Assembly: GCA_001599755.1 (NCBI GenBank)
Contig: BCHX01000007.1
Location: 3,224,001-3,288,000 of the forward strand
DNA: 64,000 nt
Source of the DNA: Gliomastix tumulicola
Taxonomy: Eukaryota; Ascomycota; Sordariomycetes; Hypocreales; Bionectriaceae
Direction: 5' to 3'
Numbering within the stretch: position 1 is the first letter of the stretch; each line of letters opens with the position of its first letter. Positions 1-11,063 of this stretch are shown here, piece after piece. Position numbers and translations under genes: made by a program. The notes under the pieces were generated by a model. That model made no database searches and was not told the origin of the DNA. It saw nothing but the letters and a program-made list of their open reading frames with translations.

Positions 1-179
1 CGCATTGGGACCAGTCGTCCTCGCCGTTCTTACCGACTGCAACGTCGTAAACTTCTTGCAGTCCTAGGTCGTACGGATCGGTGTTGGGGCATATGTCGAA
101 GAAGCTATCAAGTCACGGTCAGAGAGCTCCATCTCAATCCTTTTTTTCTCTCCTCTTCCCAGAGCTGATAATGGAGAAC

Positions 180-713
180 TCACGCTGAGAGCTGCGCAGA
201 CTGTGCACAGCAGATGCAAGAAGCAGTGAATGCTTGGATCTCGTCGTTCGACGTCAACGTGTTGAGTATATCCTCCCCCTTTCTTCCACAGCTGTCGATC
301 TCCTGCGAGGTTCGGTAGATGGACGTGACCAGCTTCCCCAAGTTGCACGAGCAGGCACCAGGGGCGTCATCGGGCGGCGGGTAGAATGGAATGCCGGAGA
401 AGTCGGGGTTGAGACACCACGTCCCAATATCGCCAGCCGTCTGCTGGTACTCGCAGCCGTACACTTTATCCCAGCAGTGCGCAGCGGCACAGTCGATCTC
501 GGCCTGGGTGCGGATACAGGAACAGACGTTGCTGCAGTCGATGTTCTGCCCCTCGCAGTTGTTGTTGATGCAGTCCGCCCACGCTGACTCGGCATCCTCA
601 TAGCAGGACTCCATGCCGGACGGGTCGACACAGGACTTGGAGTCGAAGTACCCAACCTGGGCCGCGATGCCCAGATCCGCGAGGACGAGCAGAGACGCGA
701 GTAGTCGAAACAT
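180..713 (-). CDS. Small cysteine-rich secreted protein (effector-like)
   Basis: Single-exon 177-residue protein. I start it at the ATG at 713 because the residues that follow form a typical signal peptide (basic residue, leucine/alanine-rich core, cleavage near the Ala-Gln at about residue 18). An in-frame upstream codon would add a hydrophilic leader in front of the signal. The mature part is acidic and holds well over a dozen cysteines spread along its length, including Cys-x-Cys and Cys-Ile-Cys-Cys groups. It has no transmembrane segment or GPI-like tail. I recognise no catalytic domain and no clear CFEM pattern. Conserved secreted Cys-rich proteins and effectors of plant-associated ascomycetes look like this. 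Location (extracellular) is well supported; function is unknown. Confidence 0.75.
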   Translation of the reverse strand: MFRLLASLLVLADLGIAAQVGYFDSKSCVDPSGMESCYEDAESAWADCINNNCEGQNIDCSNVCSCIRTQAEIDCAAAHCWDKVYGCEYQQTAGDIGTWCLNPDFSGIPFYPPPDDAPGACSCNLGKLVTSIYRTSQEIDSCGRKGEDILNTLTSNDEIQAFTASCICCAQSAQLSA

Positions 714-1698
714 GGTTAAATCGTATCGTATGGCGTCACAGCCACTAGCCAAGTTGACGTTCGATCGGGGGCGGGAGCCTCCATACGTAGTTTAAATATT
801 GCACCCTCGGAGAATTGCGGCGAACTTGGCGGGCGGCTCGTCGGCATGGCCTTTTTCTGGGCAGCTGAAATATCTATCAGACGAGGATATAAAAATAAGG
901 GATCTTTTGAGCCTCTCCACTGTCGACGCCTCTGCATTTGTTCTAGCTGGTGGGTAAGAGACGGGGATCGACGGACTTGGCTTCACGATGTTTCTCCATA
1001 TCTTCCACCGCTCTCCATCGACAAGGCGTAATTTCACCCAATGCGGATATTCGTCACCGGGAATTGGGAGTTGGAAAAGACCGTCACTGACGTGGAGTTG
1101 GGCCGGAGCAGCCGCCCTGGCCTGAGATGGATGGGCTGTTCCTGGGAATCCTGTGACCACATGGAGCAGGGATGGGCGAGCGCACATTTATGTTCCCTGT
1201 CTTTTTTTGGTCTGAGGGCAGGGTTGACATGTCTCAATTAAGTCCGGTGTCAGGTTGGACAATGACATTCTGATCTGACTATTGTCCTACTCTCCGTCTA
1301 CTCAGTTAAAAGATTCCCTTCCGCCTGGACAGTATCACCTGTACACAAAGGAATGTTCTCCCATAACGGTTAAGCTCGAGGAAAACATAGAATCACTATA
1401 TCACTAATATGTAGATGAGTATAGCGTTATATGAGATGTCCTAACTAATACCAGCCTGACTGATCCGTGGCTGAACATCATCCAAGAAAAGACTGAAGTT
1501 CGGGATCGGCGATTATCATCATCCCGAGCAAATTATATGCTCCTCCGATGCCACTAAGAATTTTAGGAGGGAACAAAGCATGTGGAATGAATTTATCACT
1601 ACGTCTACCTCGTACCTTCGAGGAGACCGCGAACCAAAAATGTGATCACTGAACTCGAGTACCATCATTCCAAAAGGTCTAGCTACCCCTAACTCCCT
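714..1698. other. Gene-free spacer, 714-1698
   Basis: Upstream region of the cysteine-rich secreted protein gene and downstream region of the small gene at 1699. The short ORFs here overlap each other in several frames and none has recognisable protein character. I see no RNA gene or repeat. Confidence 0.5.
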
Positions 1699-1983
1699 CT
1701 ACAGCCCCTCCTCTTCACACGCTCGAAGCCCATTGCGAACATCGCCAAGCCGTCCGTTGATGAAGGCCAAATCCGCCTTCCGGAGGTCAATCTCATCAAG
1801 CAGAGCATCCTCGTCAAGCTTGTAGTGGATTCGGATAGCAATGGCCTCGGCGGTCTCCTTCCACACCTCGTCACGGTCCGCCCACAGGTGTTCAAAGAAA
1901 CTAATGCTGTTGAGACGGTCGAGGAGGCCTCGGAGGGTGTCGTTTATTTCCTCCTGCTGGTTCTGATAATCTTGCTCGACCAT
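1699..1983 (-). CDS. Small hypothetical protein
   Basis: Open frame of 94 residues from the first in-frame ATG at 1983; the frame stays open upstream to 2058 without another ATG. The product is acidic, Leu/Glu/Asp-rich and predicted largely helical, with a Gln/Asn-rich start followed by heptad-like leucines. There is no signal peptide or known motif. It may be the 3' exon of a longer gene whose 5' exon I cannot define. It resembles the helical N-terminal or linker pieces found in fungal NLR-type proteins, but this is only an impression. Unknown function; moderate doubt that it is a gene. Confidence 0.35.
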   Translation of the reverse strand: MVEQDYQNQQEEINDTLRGLLDRLNSISFFEHLWADRDEVWKETAEAIAIRIHYKLDEDALLDEIDLRKADLAFINGRLGDVRNGLRACEEEGL

Positions 1984-3026
1984 GAGCAGAACTATTGGGA
2001 GAATCCATGAAAGTCGAAGGCATAGCGATTCTGCCTGTTTTCGAGATGGGGTTTCCACCGGGTGGGATGGTATGAGGTTGGGTTGACAAGGGTGCTAATT
2101 GTCCAGATCTGAGTTGCTGCTGTGTTCAGTCTTTCAGATCAGTGCCATTGTTTGGCTTGAAGTAGGCTGAGGGGGGAGGAACAAAGACATATCATACATA
2201 TATCGAGATTATTCGCCTTGTTAGACCACTTGTTTCAATAATGTGGTGGTGCGGCAGTGAATCCGCAGCTCGATGAAACGAGGCACGCCACGCATGCTTC
2301 AGAACACAGTGCATTCAGACGGAGTTCGCGCGGCACTGAATAAGTGGCTGGGTCGTCGACTCACTCATCGAGCAAGCATAGAAATCTAGCTCGGCACACG
2401 GCGGTGGTGGGATCACTTGGCGCTTTTTCAGTTATGTAGTCCGAATCACGATGCGGACATTACTCATTATCATAGCAGGCAGACGCACTAGGAAAGAGAG
2501 ATAGCTTAAATACCGAATCATCCGCTCTCGCATTGTTCCTGCAAAGCTGTTGTTCGGTAGTTATAACCACGCCATTACCCACATCAGGTAGCTGAACGGT
2601 TCGAGCGTTAAAATTGAGGGCTCTCACGATATGAAGACATGACTGAAAGTTAGGACGAATCACAGATGAAAATGCATTATTGACACGTCATAAGGTCATT
2701 CGTTCCCTAAATCACCAATACATAGCCACTTTCCTGTTGATTTAGGTGCTCCAATAGTAAGTATTAAAATGAATGTATGTCTGAATTTCTCTACTTCTGG
2801 CCAAAAGCCATGGTGTTGCGTGAATAAGCTAACAGTATCCCATCAACTCAATACATCTCTGCCAAAACCATCATGTTCCTCCTTAATAACCCTTTCTGCC
2901 GCCCCAAAAACAAAATTTCTGTCCAATGACAACACCCTTTGTTGGTGTGAAATTTCTCTCTCGCATATCCGTGCAGACGCTCACAATTGCAGGTGATGAT
3001 GAACGACACCACCCATCCAAACCCAT
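1984..3026. other. Gene-free spacer, 1984-3026
   Basis: Relatively AT-rich stretch with only short, composition-driven ORFs on both strands. No RNA gene, repeat or domain is recognisable. Confidence 0.5.
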
Positions 3027-3512
3027 TTAGGCCTTAGACTCAGTCTTCCAGTGACCGTCGGCCATTCGGAAAGTGGCATCCTGGACCTGAGGCCAGTACA
3101 GATCATAGCGCGTACGAAGAGCAGCCTTCACGTCCCGGACGCTCTGCAGCGAGGTGTTGCGGGTCTGCGTCTCCAGACCCAGAATGCCGTCGAGAATGCC
3201 GATCATGTTCTGGATCAGGTGGCGGTCCTTGCTGACCTGCGAGAGAGCATCATAGAGCTGCTTGGATTTCTCAGCGTTCTCAGCAGCCTTACCACCTCGA
3301 GTGGTGCGGGAGGCGGCGGCAACGCCAAGGGGGGCCGGAAGGGCGGCGATCTCGCGGCGGATGGCCGTCTCGACGTGGTAGCTTTGGTGGACAACGTCCT
3401 GGAGCCAGTTTCGGCGGTCGGCGACGCTCATGTTGTCGTCATGCTGGACAACCGGCGAGTGGTCGCGGTCAATGGCAGCCTCACTGTCGGCGGCAGTGTT
3501 GTTGATAGGCAT
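3027..3512 (-). CDS. Conserved-looking hypothetical helical protein
   Basis: Single-exon protein of 161 residues, started at the ATG at 3512. The in-frame upstream stretch is rich in Gln, His and Ser and looks like translated leader. The N-terminus is acidic and polar. The rest is Leu/Ala/Arg/Lys-rich and probably helical, with a Trp-Leu-x-x-Val-Val-His segment near residue 35 and a C-terminal Tyr-Trp-Pro motif. No signal peptide, membrane segment or catalytic motif is visible. GC-rich codon use matches neighbouring genuine genes, which supports coding. The opposite strand also carries a 171-residue ORF, which I regard as its shadow. Function unknown. Confidence 0.6.
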   Translation of the reverse strand: MPINNTAADSEAAIDRDHSPVVQHDDNMSVADRRNWLQDVVHQSYHVETAIRREIAALPAPLGVAAASRTTRGGKAAENAEKSKQLYDALSQVSKDRHLIQNMIGILDGILGLETQTRNTSLQSVRDVKAALRTRYDLYWPQVQDATFRMADGHWKTESKA

Positions 3513-4134
3513 CTTTGTGGATGTGGGTTGTTGATGTTGATATGTGCGGTTTTGATGATTTGTTGATCGATGCAAAGAGCGTCTAAGCAATGGCTGGGGC
3601 TGAAGAATAAAACACAAGAGCAAACGATGTTAGATGAGAAATAATCAAGGGGTATATAAGTTCGTGCTGGATGGCTCGCTTTTGGTGGTAGTTGTCAACG
3701 CAGGGCCACGGGTAGGGATGTGTCTGAGCCGTGAAACCACGATGTCGCTATGTTCATAGATCAGGGCGTCGAACGGAGCAGCAAAAAACGAGATGTTACT
3801 CTTGCTGCTTCTGCTCGACTATGGAACACACTGCGATGCCCAGATTCAAAAGAGGCCCGAACATCTACATCACTAGAACACATTGACATGCAGGAAGTTA
3901 CCTTTCACGCGGAGCCTTACCCCCCCTACCTTACCTACCTACCCAATCAGTACCGGGGCGTGGCCATACGCGAAAAAGTAAGTTCCCAATCTCTGAGGCC
4001 AAACGTCTCGCGTCACCGCTGTCCTAGCAACTGCTCTTGCCGAAATTCTCGCCAGCCTCCTCACCCTTCCTTGGTCGGATCTTCTACAATCAACAGTCAA
4101 GTCTGGGACGATACGCGAAGTCGGTGAAATTGTG
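3513..4134. other. Intergenic region with promoter of the 3.0-kb gene
   Basis: Holds the upstream region of the hypothetical gene ending at 3512 and the 3' flank of the NmrA-like gene. A GGTATATAAG box (about 3650-3659 on the plus strand) lies nearby, but in the orientation opposite to the gene. Nothing else is recognised. Confidence 0.4.
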
Positions 4135-5082
4135 TTATGTATCAGGGTACAATCCCAAGAAATCCTCAAATGTCGTAGGAGTGACACCTAGCTCGTCGTT
4201 ATTCAGACCTTTCAGCGCCCACGTTCCTTCGATCGTGTGAAGCTGCACCAAATATCCAATGTAGAAGGGCCAGTTCTTCACTCCAAGTTCATGTTTTGCC
4301 ATATCTACCTTGCGACGGAGATCATCTTCCTTCCCTGTCTGCACAACTTCCACCTCGATGCCCCGAATATCGGAATATATCGACGCCAGCTCCCGGAGCG
4401 AGTTCGTGCCGGAGCAGACACTCCAGCATCCGCCTTCTCTCGCCCGATCATGCTCCAGGACAGCAACAGTGAACGCAGCGGCATCTCCCACGGTCGTCCA
4501 GTGCCAGATCTCATCGCCAGTACCCCAGATCTCCATCCTCCTGTTCTTGGGGCACCAAACACCATTATACTTCGGCCGAAAGTCCGCATGTCCCGGGACG
4601 CAGAACAAGACCTCGGCGAAGATGCCCGTGAAGATGTAGCAGACGTTGGGGGACGAAGACAGCTCGGCCTGTCTCTTGAACGAAATATACGGATCGTAGA
4701 TCTCATGCTCGCCGAGCTGCATCCGCGTCCAGTCAAAGTTCCAGCTTGCCGCCACGAACTTCGTCACGCTGGAAGAGCGCTCGGCAGCCCGGAGGAGGAG
4801 GAGCTGCCCCTCGAGCTGGAGTTCCAGCACAGCGGCGTAAGCACAGATGACGGCGTCGACGCCGCGGCATGCCTGATCTAGGGCTGGGATGTCATAGTAG
4901 CTAGTCATCTGGATGAAGTCCTCCAGCTTCTCTCGACGGGGAGCGTCAAGCTTGGATGGATTGCGGGAGAGGGCGCAGACTCGGTGGCCTTGGGCGAGGA
5001 GCCTGTCGATCAGGCTCTTGCCCATGTTGCCCGTCGCGCCAGCCACGAGGACAAGCATCGTGTCTCGGGGATTTTTTGGCAT
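4135..5082 (-). CDS. NmrA-like NAD(P)-binding protein (isoflavone-reductase-like)
   Basis: Single-exon 315-residue protein. A Rossmann dinucleotide-binding loop of the form G-A-T-G-N-M-G lies at about residues 15-21, right after a hydrophobic beta strand, and is followed by an S-R-N segment typical of NADP-preferring NmrA/isoflavone-reductase proteins. A Val-Asp-Ala-Val-Ile-Cys-Ala strand near residue 75, a Lys-Phe-Val-Ala-Ser-Trp-Asn-Phe strand, and a C-terminal region with W-x-W and D-A-A also fit the family. No signal peptide. Fungal members are either NADPH-sensing regulators or small-molecule oxidoreductases; the length (around 300) suits both. A second ATG at codon 9 (5058) is an equally possible start. 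Its substrate cannot be told from sequence. Confidence 0.85.
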   Translation of the reverse strand: MPKNPRDTMLVLVAGATGNMGKSLIDRLLAQGHRVCALSRNPSKLDAPRREKLEDFIQMTSYYDIPALDQACRGVDAVICAYAAVLELQLEGQLLLLRAAERSSSVTKFVAASWNFDWTRMQLGEHEIYDPYISFKRQAELSSSPNVCYIFTGIFAEVLFCVPGHADFRPKYNGVWCPKNRRMEIWGTGDEIWHWTTVGDAAAFTVAVLEHDRAREGGCWSVCSGTNSLRELASIYSDIRGIEVEVVQTGKEDDLRRKVDMAKHELGVKNWPFYIGYLVQLHTIEGTWALKGLNNDELGVTPTTFEDFLGLYPDT

Positions 5083-6393
5083 GTAACCTCAGATCTGGGA
5101 TCGAATCTGGCTCTTGATCGCGGGGTGGCGTGAAGCTCAAGGGCTCCCGTCGCTAGGCAGTGTCTAGTCAAGGACCACCTACAGTCAAAAAAGGGGCATT
5201 TCCATGAAAGACAGTACGCAGAACAGCCACTCTGTTGCCGTCAGCGCAAGCACAGACAGCACGACAAGCTACAGTTCTCAAGGAGGGGAAACACCTAAAG
5301 CGGCCACCCGTCCCTCCCCTCCATTCCCTCTTCTCCATTTCTCCTCTCCATGCACACCATCATCATGTGCCCGCCCTCTCGGTGCCGCCCTCCTCCTCTT
5401 TTCCCCACACCCCCTTCACTCACTCTTCCCTCCCAATATTCCATCGCCCCGTGCCCATAGCAGGACCGCCAGAAGAAATGCACGTTATTTAATGGGGAAA
5501 TAATCACCTGCAGGGGGGGCGTGGTCCTGTAATGAGAGATCGCACATGGCACGCACTCTATGGTGGTCCCCTCTCCCCAAAACGCCTCTTTTCAGCCTCC
5601 GTGCCAACTTTTGCCAGGTTTTTGGGACACACTTGTTCCCCCGTCCGTCGTTTTACTTCTGCATTCTTGCCCCCCGCAGGAATGGCACGGTATCATGTGG
5701 GCGCGTCTGTTGTTTCCAGGCCCGCCCTGGTCGTCGATCGAAGGGGGGGAGGGGTGTAAGACATGGATGGGCTGGGTTGGTTCCAGGGCAGCCGGGCAGG
5801 TATGGTATACATGCTGGATGTGTCGACGACATGTATATATCAGGCGGCTCTGCACCCTCGATGACCGGACAGTCCCTTCACTGCACACTGCATAGCTTCT
5901 CCTCTCCCCCCTGACACATCCTCAGAACTACCGACTTGGCACAGGCGCAACATCCCGATCTTCTTCGTTTCCCCCCTCCCCCTTCCCCCGATGCAGCTGC
6001 AGGACCCCCAGCAGCGTGACGCACGACCCCGGTCGTCCTCGCTGGCCTCGCTGCACCAGCGCGCCGCCAAGGCGACCTGTGGTCTGATCAGGCGACCTTC
6101 ACGTATGTGGGAATGCCCTGGTTCTTGCATGTCAATTCCATGAAATTGCATCCGGTCGTTCCAGAGGATTTTCTGGGACGCCATTTGAAATGCCGGACAT
6201 GGCGTCCTCGCCCCCCCCCCCTTGTGCTACATATACATGCGTGGTTCCCCCCCGTGGTGGTAATACAGATAGATCTACAGACTACTGACGTCGACAACCT
6301 CTTCCAGAACGAGACCCGGCACATCCATCGCCAACTTCACCTACAGCAGCAGCAGCAGCAGCAGCAGCTCCCACGGCTCAAATCCAGACCACA
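5083..6393. other. Long low-complexity intergenic region
   Basis: About 1.3 kb of pyrimidine-rich DNA upstream of the gene at 6394. It contains several C-runs (for example around 6211-6221), CT-rich blocks at 5310-5460 and a CAG run just before the next start codon. The ORFs found here overlap in three frames and look composition-driven. It most likely holds the promoter and a long 5' leader. Confidence 0.5.
6344..6367 (+). repeat. (CAG)8 microsatellite in the 5' leader
   Basis: Eight uninterrupted CAG triplets lie 26 bp upstream of the ATG at 6394. A frame running through them is open (poly-Gln in one frame), but it ends shortly after the downstream ATG, so I place the repeat in the untranslated leader. 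Confidence 0.8.
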
Positions 6394-6879
6394 ATGCCCT
6401 CCCAATCACAGCAACAAGTAACACCCGCATCTCCTACCCAGCAGGACGATCACCTCCCATCATCACCATCATCACCATCCTCCCCGACCACCGGCGGCCT
6501 CCCCAAACGCCGCGCCTCCCTCCGCGAACGCTTCTGGTCCGTCTCGAGCGCCAACGCCTTCAAGGAGGAAGACCGCGCCCGCCGCGCCGCCCAGGCCTAC
6601 ACCCCGCGCCACGCAGCCACAGACTTCACCGAGCAGATGAACGCCCCTGTCTCAAACCACAGACACCAGGACAGACACCAGGATAACAACAACGACATCG
6701 ACGAGGCCGCCGCCGAGAACGACTACGCGCTCTTCGTGGAACGCACAGAGATGCTTCGAGACGCCGACGAGGCCGCCGCCGCGAGGGGCCTGCTCGCTGG
6801 GCGGACGCGGAGCCAGAAGCGCCGGAGCTTCGGGAGGAGGATTGCAGAGTATGTCAAGCCGCCGCGGGAGGAGCGGTGA
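6394..6879 (+). CDS. Hypothetical basic, disordered protein
   Basis: Single-exon 161-residue protein. The first 35 residues are Ser/Pro/Gln-rich. They are followed by a basic block with an R-R-A-S-L-R-E-R-F-W core near residue 40, which looks like a conserved short motif and contains an R-R-x-S consensus for basophilic kinases. The centre is polar (His/Asp/Asn/Gln). The C-terminal half has an acidic/alanine helix and ends in a strongly basic tail rich in Arg and Lys. No membrane or secretion signal. Strong third-position GC supports coding. I do not recognise the family. Confidence 0.65.
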   Translation: MPSQSQQQVTPASPTQQDDHLPSSPSSPSSPTTGGLPKRRASLRERFWSVSSANAFKEEDRARRAAQAYTPRHAATDFTEQMNAPVSNHRHQDRHQDNNNDIDEAAAENDYALFVERTEMLRDADEAAAARGLLAGRTRSQKRRSFGRRIAEYVKPPREER

Positions 6880-7645
6880 GCATCGGATTGGCAGTAGAGG
6901 ATCGGGGGGATGGGTTAATGAATAAGGACTGCAGTGGCGTCGGGACTATTGGATGGGAAATGAGCCGGACGACATGGTTCATTATTGGGAAGGGGGAAAG
7001 GAAGGACGGGGGGTGGAAAATTGCACATCACGGGGATCAAAAATCTTTCTTTCGTTAATGATACCAGGCCTGCGGTTCGCGGCCAATTGTTTTTGGTTTT
7101 CGTCAAATCATCATTTAATTCAGATAACACGTACAGCTCCTCAGTATCGAATTACATCGAACTAGACGCAGTCCGTCCTCATCTGGCACTGCCCTCCCTC
7201 GCCGATGTCATCCCGGGAGAATTACCGCTCGTACATCCATATACTATAGACTGGATGGGAAAGAAAGAAAAAAAAGGCAGAAAAACAAGTTCAGCCCCGG
7301 TTGGCCCAGGAAACAAACGCCAGGGAGGAGTAGAAAACAGGAGATACACCATTCACGTCCGAACGCGGAGCGTAGCGAAGAACAGAAAACGAACAGTGGA
7401 AAGCAGGCCGGGTGGAGACAGAGGGCCGAGAAAAGAACTTAGCAAGTATGGTATTGGGAAAACATAGTTGCAGAATCGTAAAGCATCATTAAGCAGGATG
7501 GGACGTGAGTGAGCAGGGTCCCTCTCGTGGAAGCACGCAGCAGCACCAGAAAGGGGGCAGACAGTCAATGACACACCCTCAGGTGGATTGCCCCCTTCAC
7601 GAGGTATAAGCCCATAACTAGAGCAACGTCGTCAGAAAGGGACAC
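6880..7645. other. Convergent 3' spacer, 6880-7645
   Basis: Lies between the 3' ends of the plus-strand gene at 6394 and the minus-strand gene at 7646. It holds only overlapping short ORFs; presumably two 3' UTRs. Confidence 0.5.
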
Positions 7646-9347
7646 TCAAGACAGGGCGGCTTCGTTCCGGCGCGGCGGGATGATGATGTCTTCGTCGTCC
7701 GAGCTCGTGTCCATCGGCTCAGCTCCACGATCCAGCATCTTGAGGACTTCTTTGTCTGTCAGCGGCTTCCGAACTGGCACCGGCCGTCGACTCATCAGCG
7801 CATCTAGCGACAGGGCACTCCGATAATGGCCCGGCTGGCCATTGGCGCGTTTTCTCGGCGAAGCTCGCTGCGGCGAGTTGAATGCCGAGCCCATTGCAGA
7901 GGTCGCCATCGGGGAGTCCAGCACCATCGGCGAATGTGGTGTCACGTGCGACTGTGAAGTAGGCGGCTGTGACGCTGGCACCTCAAACTCGACTCTCCGG
8001 GACGGTGCGGCGGGTCGCTGAGTCGGTAACGCTTTCCTCGGGCCATTGGGCAGTGCGTGTCTGCCGTTGACGGTTCTGGGCGTCGGTTGGCTCTGTGTCT
8101 GGGCTTGCGGACCCGGGGAGCCGGCCGGAGAGAAGGAGTGCTTGAGGTTGGTCGAGTTGTTCGGGCTACTAAGGAACATGAGGGCCTCAACCGTGTCCTT
8201 CTCCCTCGTGTCTTGATGCGGCGGGAACAGGGGAGTGTCTCCGATCTGCAGGCCCAGCCGGCGTCCGTCGGCAGCCCGGAGAGGGTGGGCCACCTGAGCG
8301 GGTGTCCGCGGCGAGCCGGTGTGGGAGAGGGAATGCGACTGACCCAGCAGGCTCGGAGTGTGTCTCGGGCTAGAGTTGCGCCGAGGGTTGGAAGTGCCGG
8401 CGGGGGCAGTGCCGGCAGACGGCCTGATCGAGGCCGGAGGCGCGAGGACCGGCTTGTTAGTGTTCAGGGACGGAGGCGAGCCCGACTTGCGATGCCTCTC
8501 GTCGCCGTGAGCAAGCTGGGGGCTGTTAGATCCGCGACGAGGGAAGCCAGGGGCCAGGACACTGGTGGCAGACACGGGGGAGTTGGACTGCGAGGTATGG
8601 ACCAAGGTCTCGATCTCGTTGAACGACTTGTCCTCCCATCCGTTCTTTTGTTTATATGCCGCCCACGAGAGGTTATTCCTCAAACTTGACGCCATCTATC
8701 GCAAACCAGTCAGCAAAATGCACGACAAACACGTCGGAGAAAACAAGACTCACCTCGCCAATAGTGCTAGTCGTCGACAGCGCGCTCACGGCGCTTGTGG
8801 TTCTGGAATGGCCGCCTCGGACAGGGCTCTTAACCAGACCGTCCGCCGTCCTCTTCCGCGCCAGACTATCCGCCCTCATCCGCTGCTGTCCCGCCGCCAG
8901 CTCACTAAGCTGAAGTAGTTGGCTGTCCGGCCCGGTAGACTCTGTAGGCGCCGAAGACGACGGCAAGCCGGGCCCGTTCGCGTGCGTCGGCGTGAAGACC
9001 TGGTCCGGGACGGTGGTCGCGTTGGACGCCTGCGAGCCGTCGGCGGAGCGCGGGTCGCTCTGCGAGAAGGCGCCGTCCGTGTATAAAGCCGCGTTTGCGT
9101 GCGGGCCGGCGTTGTGATGGCGGACGACACCGTTGTGGTGGCTTCTGTTATGTGTGATGTCCGGCTCGACGCCTCTCCTCAAGTCCTCGGCGCCGTTCGC
9201 GACGGCCTGCAGCAGCGTCGAGGCGGGCGGAAGGGTGACGAGGCCCCCACCGCGGACGTCGTGGGCAGTCGAGGATGTCTCAGTCGCGGTCTCGCTGTGT
9301 CGTCGATCGTTGAGGGGCGCGAGCCCGTCGCTGCGATCTAGAGCCAT
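7646..9347 (-). CDS. Disordered Whi5-like cell-cycle regulator candidate
   Basis: Two exons (9347-8754 and 8695-7646) joined by a 58-nt intron with GTGAGT donor, CTGAC branch point and TAG acceptor, giving 547 residues in phase. Almost the whole protein is Ser/Pro/Thr-rich and disordered, with many S/T-P sites that cyclin-dependent kinases could use. Just after the splice junction is the only compact-looking element, of the form S-L-R-N-N-L-S-W-A-A-Y-K-x-x-N-G-W followed by an acidic N-E-I-E. This resembles the conserved helix of fungal Whi5/Srl3 G1 repressors (typically L-x-x-A-x-x-K-V-x-N-G-W). The C-terminus has an L-T-D-K-E-V-L-K-M-L helix and an acidic patch. If correct, it acts in the nucleus on G1/S transcription. 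The gene is certain; the family is tentative. Confidence 0.6.
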
Positions 9348-11063
9348 GGTCGGTCGGTCGGTCGGTCAGGTAAGTTCGTGTCGTGTGTGTTGGTCGCAGG
9401 CGGGAGGATGGGAGTGAATTGGGTTGTCGCTGTGCAGGAGCGAGAGAGAGGGTATACGAGGCGAGGAGCAGCCAAACGGGGACGCTATCCAGGAGCGGTC
9501 GGCGCGCGTCGCGGGGAGCAGGGGGGCGGTTTAATTGGAGCGGGAGGTGTCGATGTGTCGATGCAGTATGGAGAGAGAGGGGACCGCGTGTCTCAACCTG
9601 ATTCAGCAGACGGAGGGTTTAACACGTGTTGTAGTCATTCCACAGACGGATGAGAGCGGGAGCCATGGTACAGGTGCAGTGCAGCAGAGACGGGCAGCCA
9701 GCAGGAGGAAAAGAGAGGCTGGCGGGGGGTGGGTTGTTGCGGGAGGGTTGAGCGATGAGGACGAGCAGCGGTTCCCGCCATTTGGTTTACGCGGTCAGGA
9801 CAGTGAGTCGCGACGGACGGATGCGGGAACAGGCTAACAGCCACTGGAGGTGCTGCGGTACGTACCTTCTGCCAGTAGAAAAAAATCCACCCGCCACCAC
9901 CACCACCACAACCAACCACCTGCCAGTTTGTTTCTACAGCGGGTACACGCTCCTTGCAAGGGCCTGACGGACCCGTGGACGGCCTGACGTGGGCTTCACA
10001 TGACACCCCAGCGGAATTGATTGACGGCCAATCTGCTGCCATTCGCTGTCCGTCCTGGATCACACGATCTGTGGCCGTCGTTCTCTCTCAGACAACTCAA
10101 TTGAGCCACACCATGTGCGCGACTCATGGCAGAATCTGCAGAGTCTGTCGGCCGAGTCTGCAAAATTCTGTTTACAGCGACCAGCCCGAACGGTTACCTT
10201 AGGCTGCCAGGAGCCTCCGTTTCCACTTTTCCCACCACAACAGAAGCGAGAGAATAAAAAAAAACCTTGAAGAAATGACGGGACACTGAAAATTGAACCG
10301 TCGCACCCACTTGCGTGCGTCTCAACCATGAACGAGCCCGTCGTCAATCATTCCAGGCAGCCCCTTTCCCGCAGCGTTGTCTCTCTGCTGCATGACCTGC
10401 TGCCGCATATGGACGTGAAATGATAAAGAAGATCGCCATCGTGACAGCATCCAGGACCAGGCTGCCTGCCTGCCTTGATTTCCCGTCAGCAAAACGATGA
10501 CGTCTGCCCGTTCAGCCCACAATCACGAACCCATTGCCGTAGGATGGGATAACCCAGCCCCAATGCGCGGCAAAGGGGGAAAAGAAGGGAAAATAAATGT
10601 CGCAACGGGGGAACCTCGAGGGAACGAACCACATGACCCTGTGATCCATCCATCCATCCATCCGTCCTCCCTCCTCACCACGGCCTGGCCCTTTTTTTGT
10701 CCTGCCCGCATTTGGCCCGAGGCGGATGGTTTCAGGTGGGCACACGCTAACCTCGCTCCTTGACACGAAGTCACGTGCCCCCCGCGTCAGCCCCCACAGC
10801 CGCACTGCCACCCTCTGTTCCTGGCTCCTGTTCCTGGCTCCTGGACTCGCTGTCGTGCGTTGTCTCAGTGGCACGTGCTGTCAGACCTGCAGCCTGGCTT
10901 GCTTGCTTCTTTTTGTGATTAATCATCCGTCTTATCGGGACGACTCTACAGCTACAGGGTGGTCACCTACAGGTAACCTCCCAGGAGATTTCTCTGTGTC
11001 TATATGTATGCTCAAGAGATCGCTAGGGAAGGAGGCTCAACACCATGAACATTTTGCAGCTGT
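9348..11063. other. 1.7-kb upstream region of the Whi5-like gene
   Basis: No convincing gene. It contains three CACGTG E-box-type hexamers (9623-9628, 10772-10777, 10872-10877), a CAC-triplet run near 9894-9909 and an (ATCC)5 repeat. The length and motif content suit a complex promoter plus long leader of a regulated gene. Confidence 0.5.
10644..10663. repeat. (ATCC)5 microsatellite
   Basis: Five perfect tandem ATCC units in a non-coding region. Confidence 0.85.
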
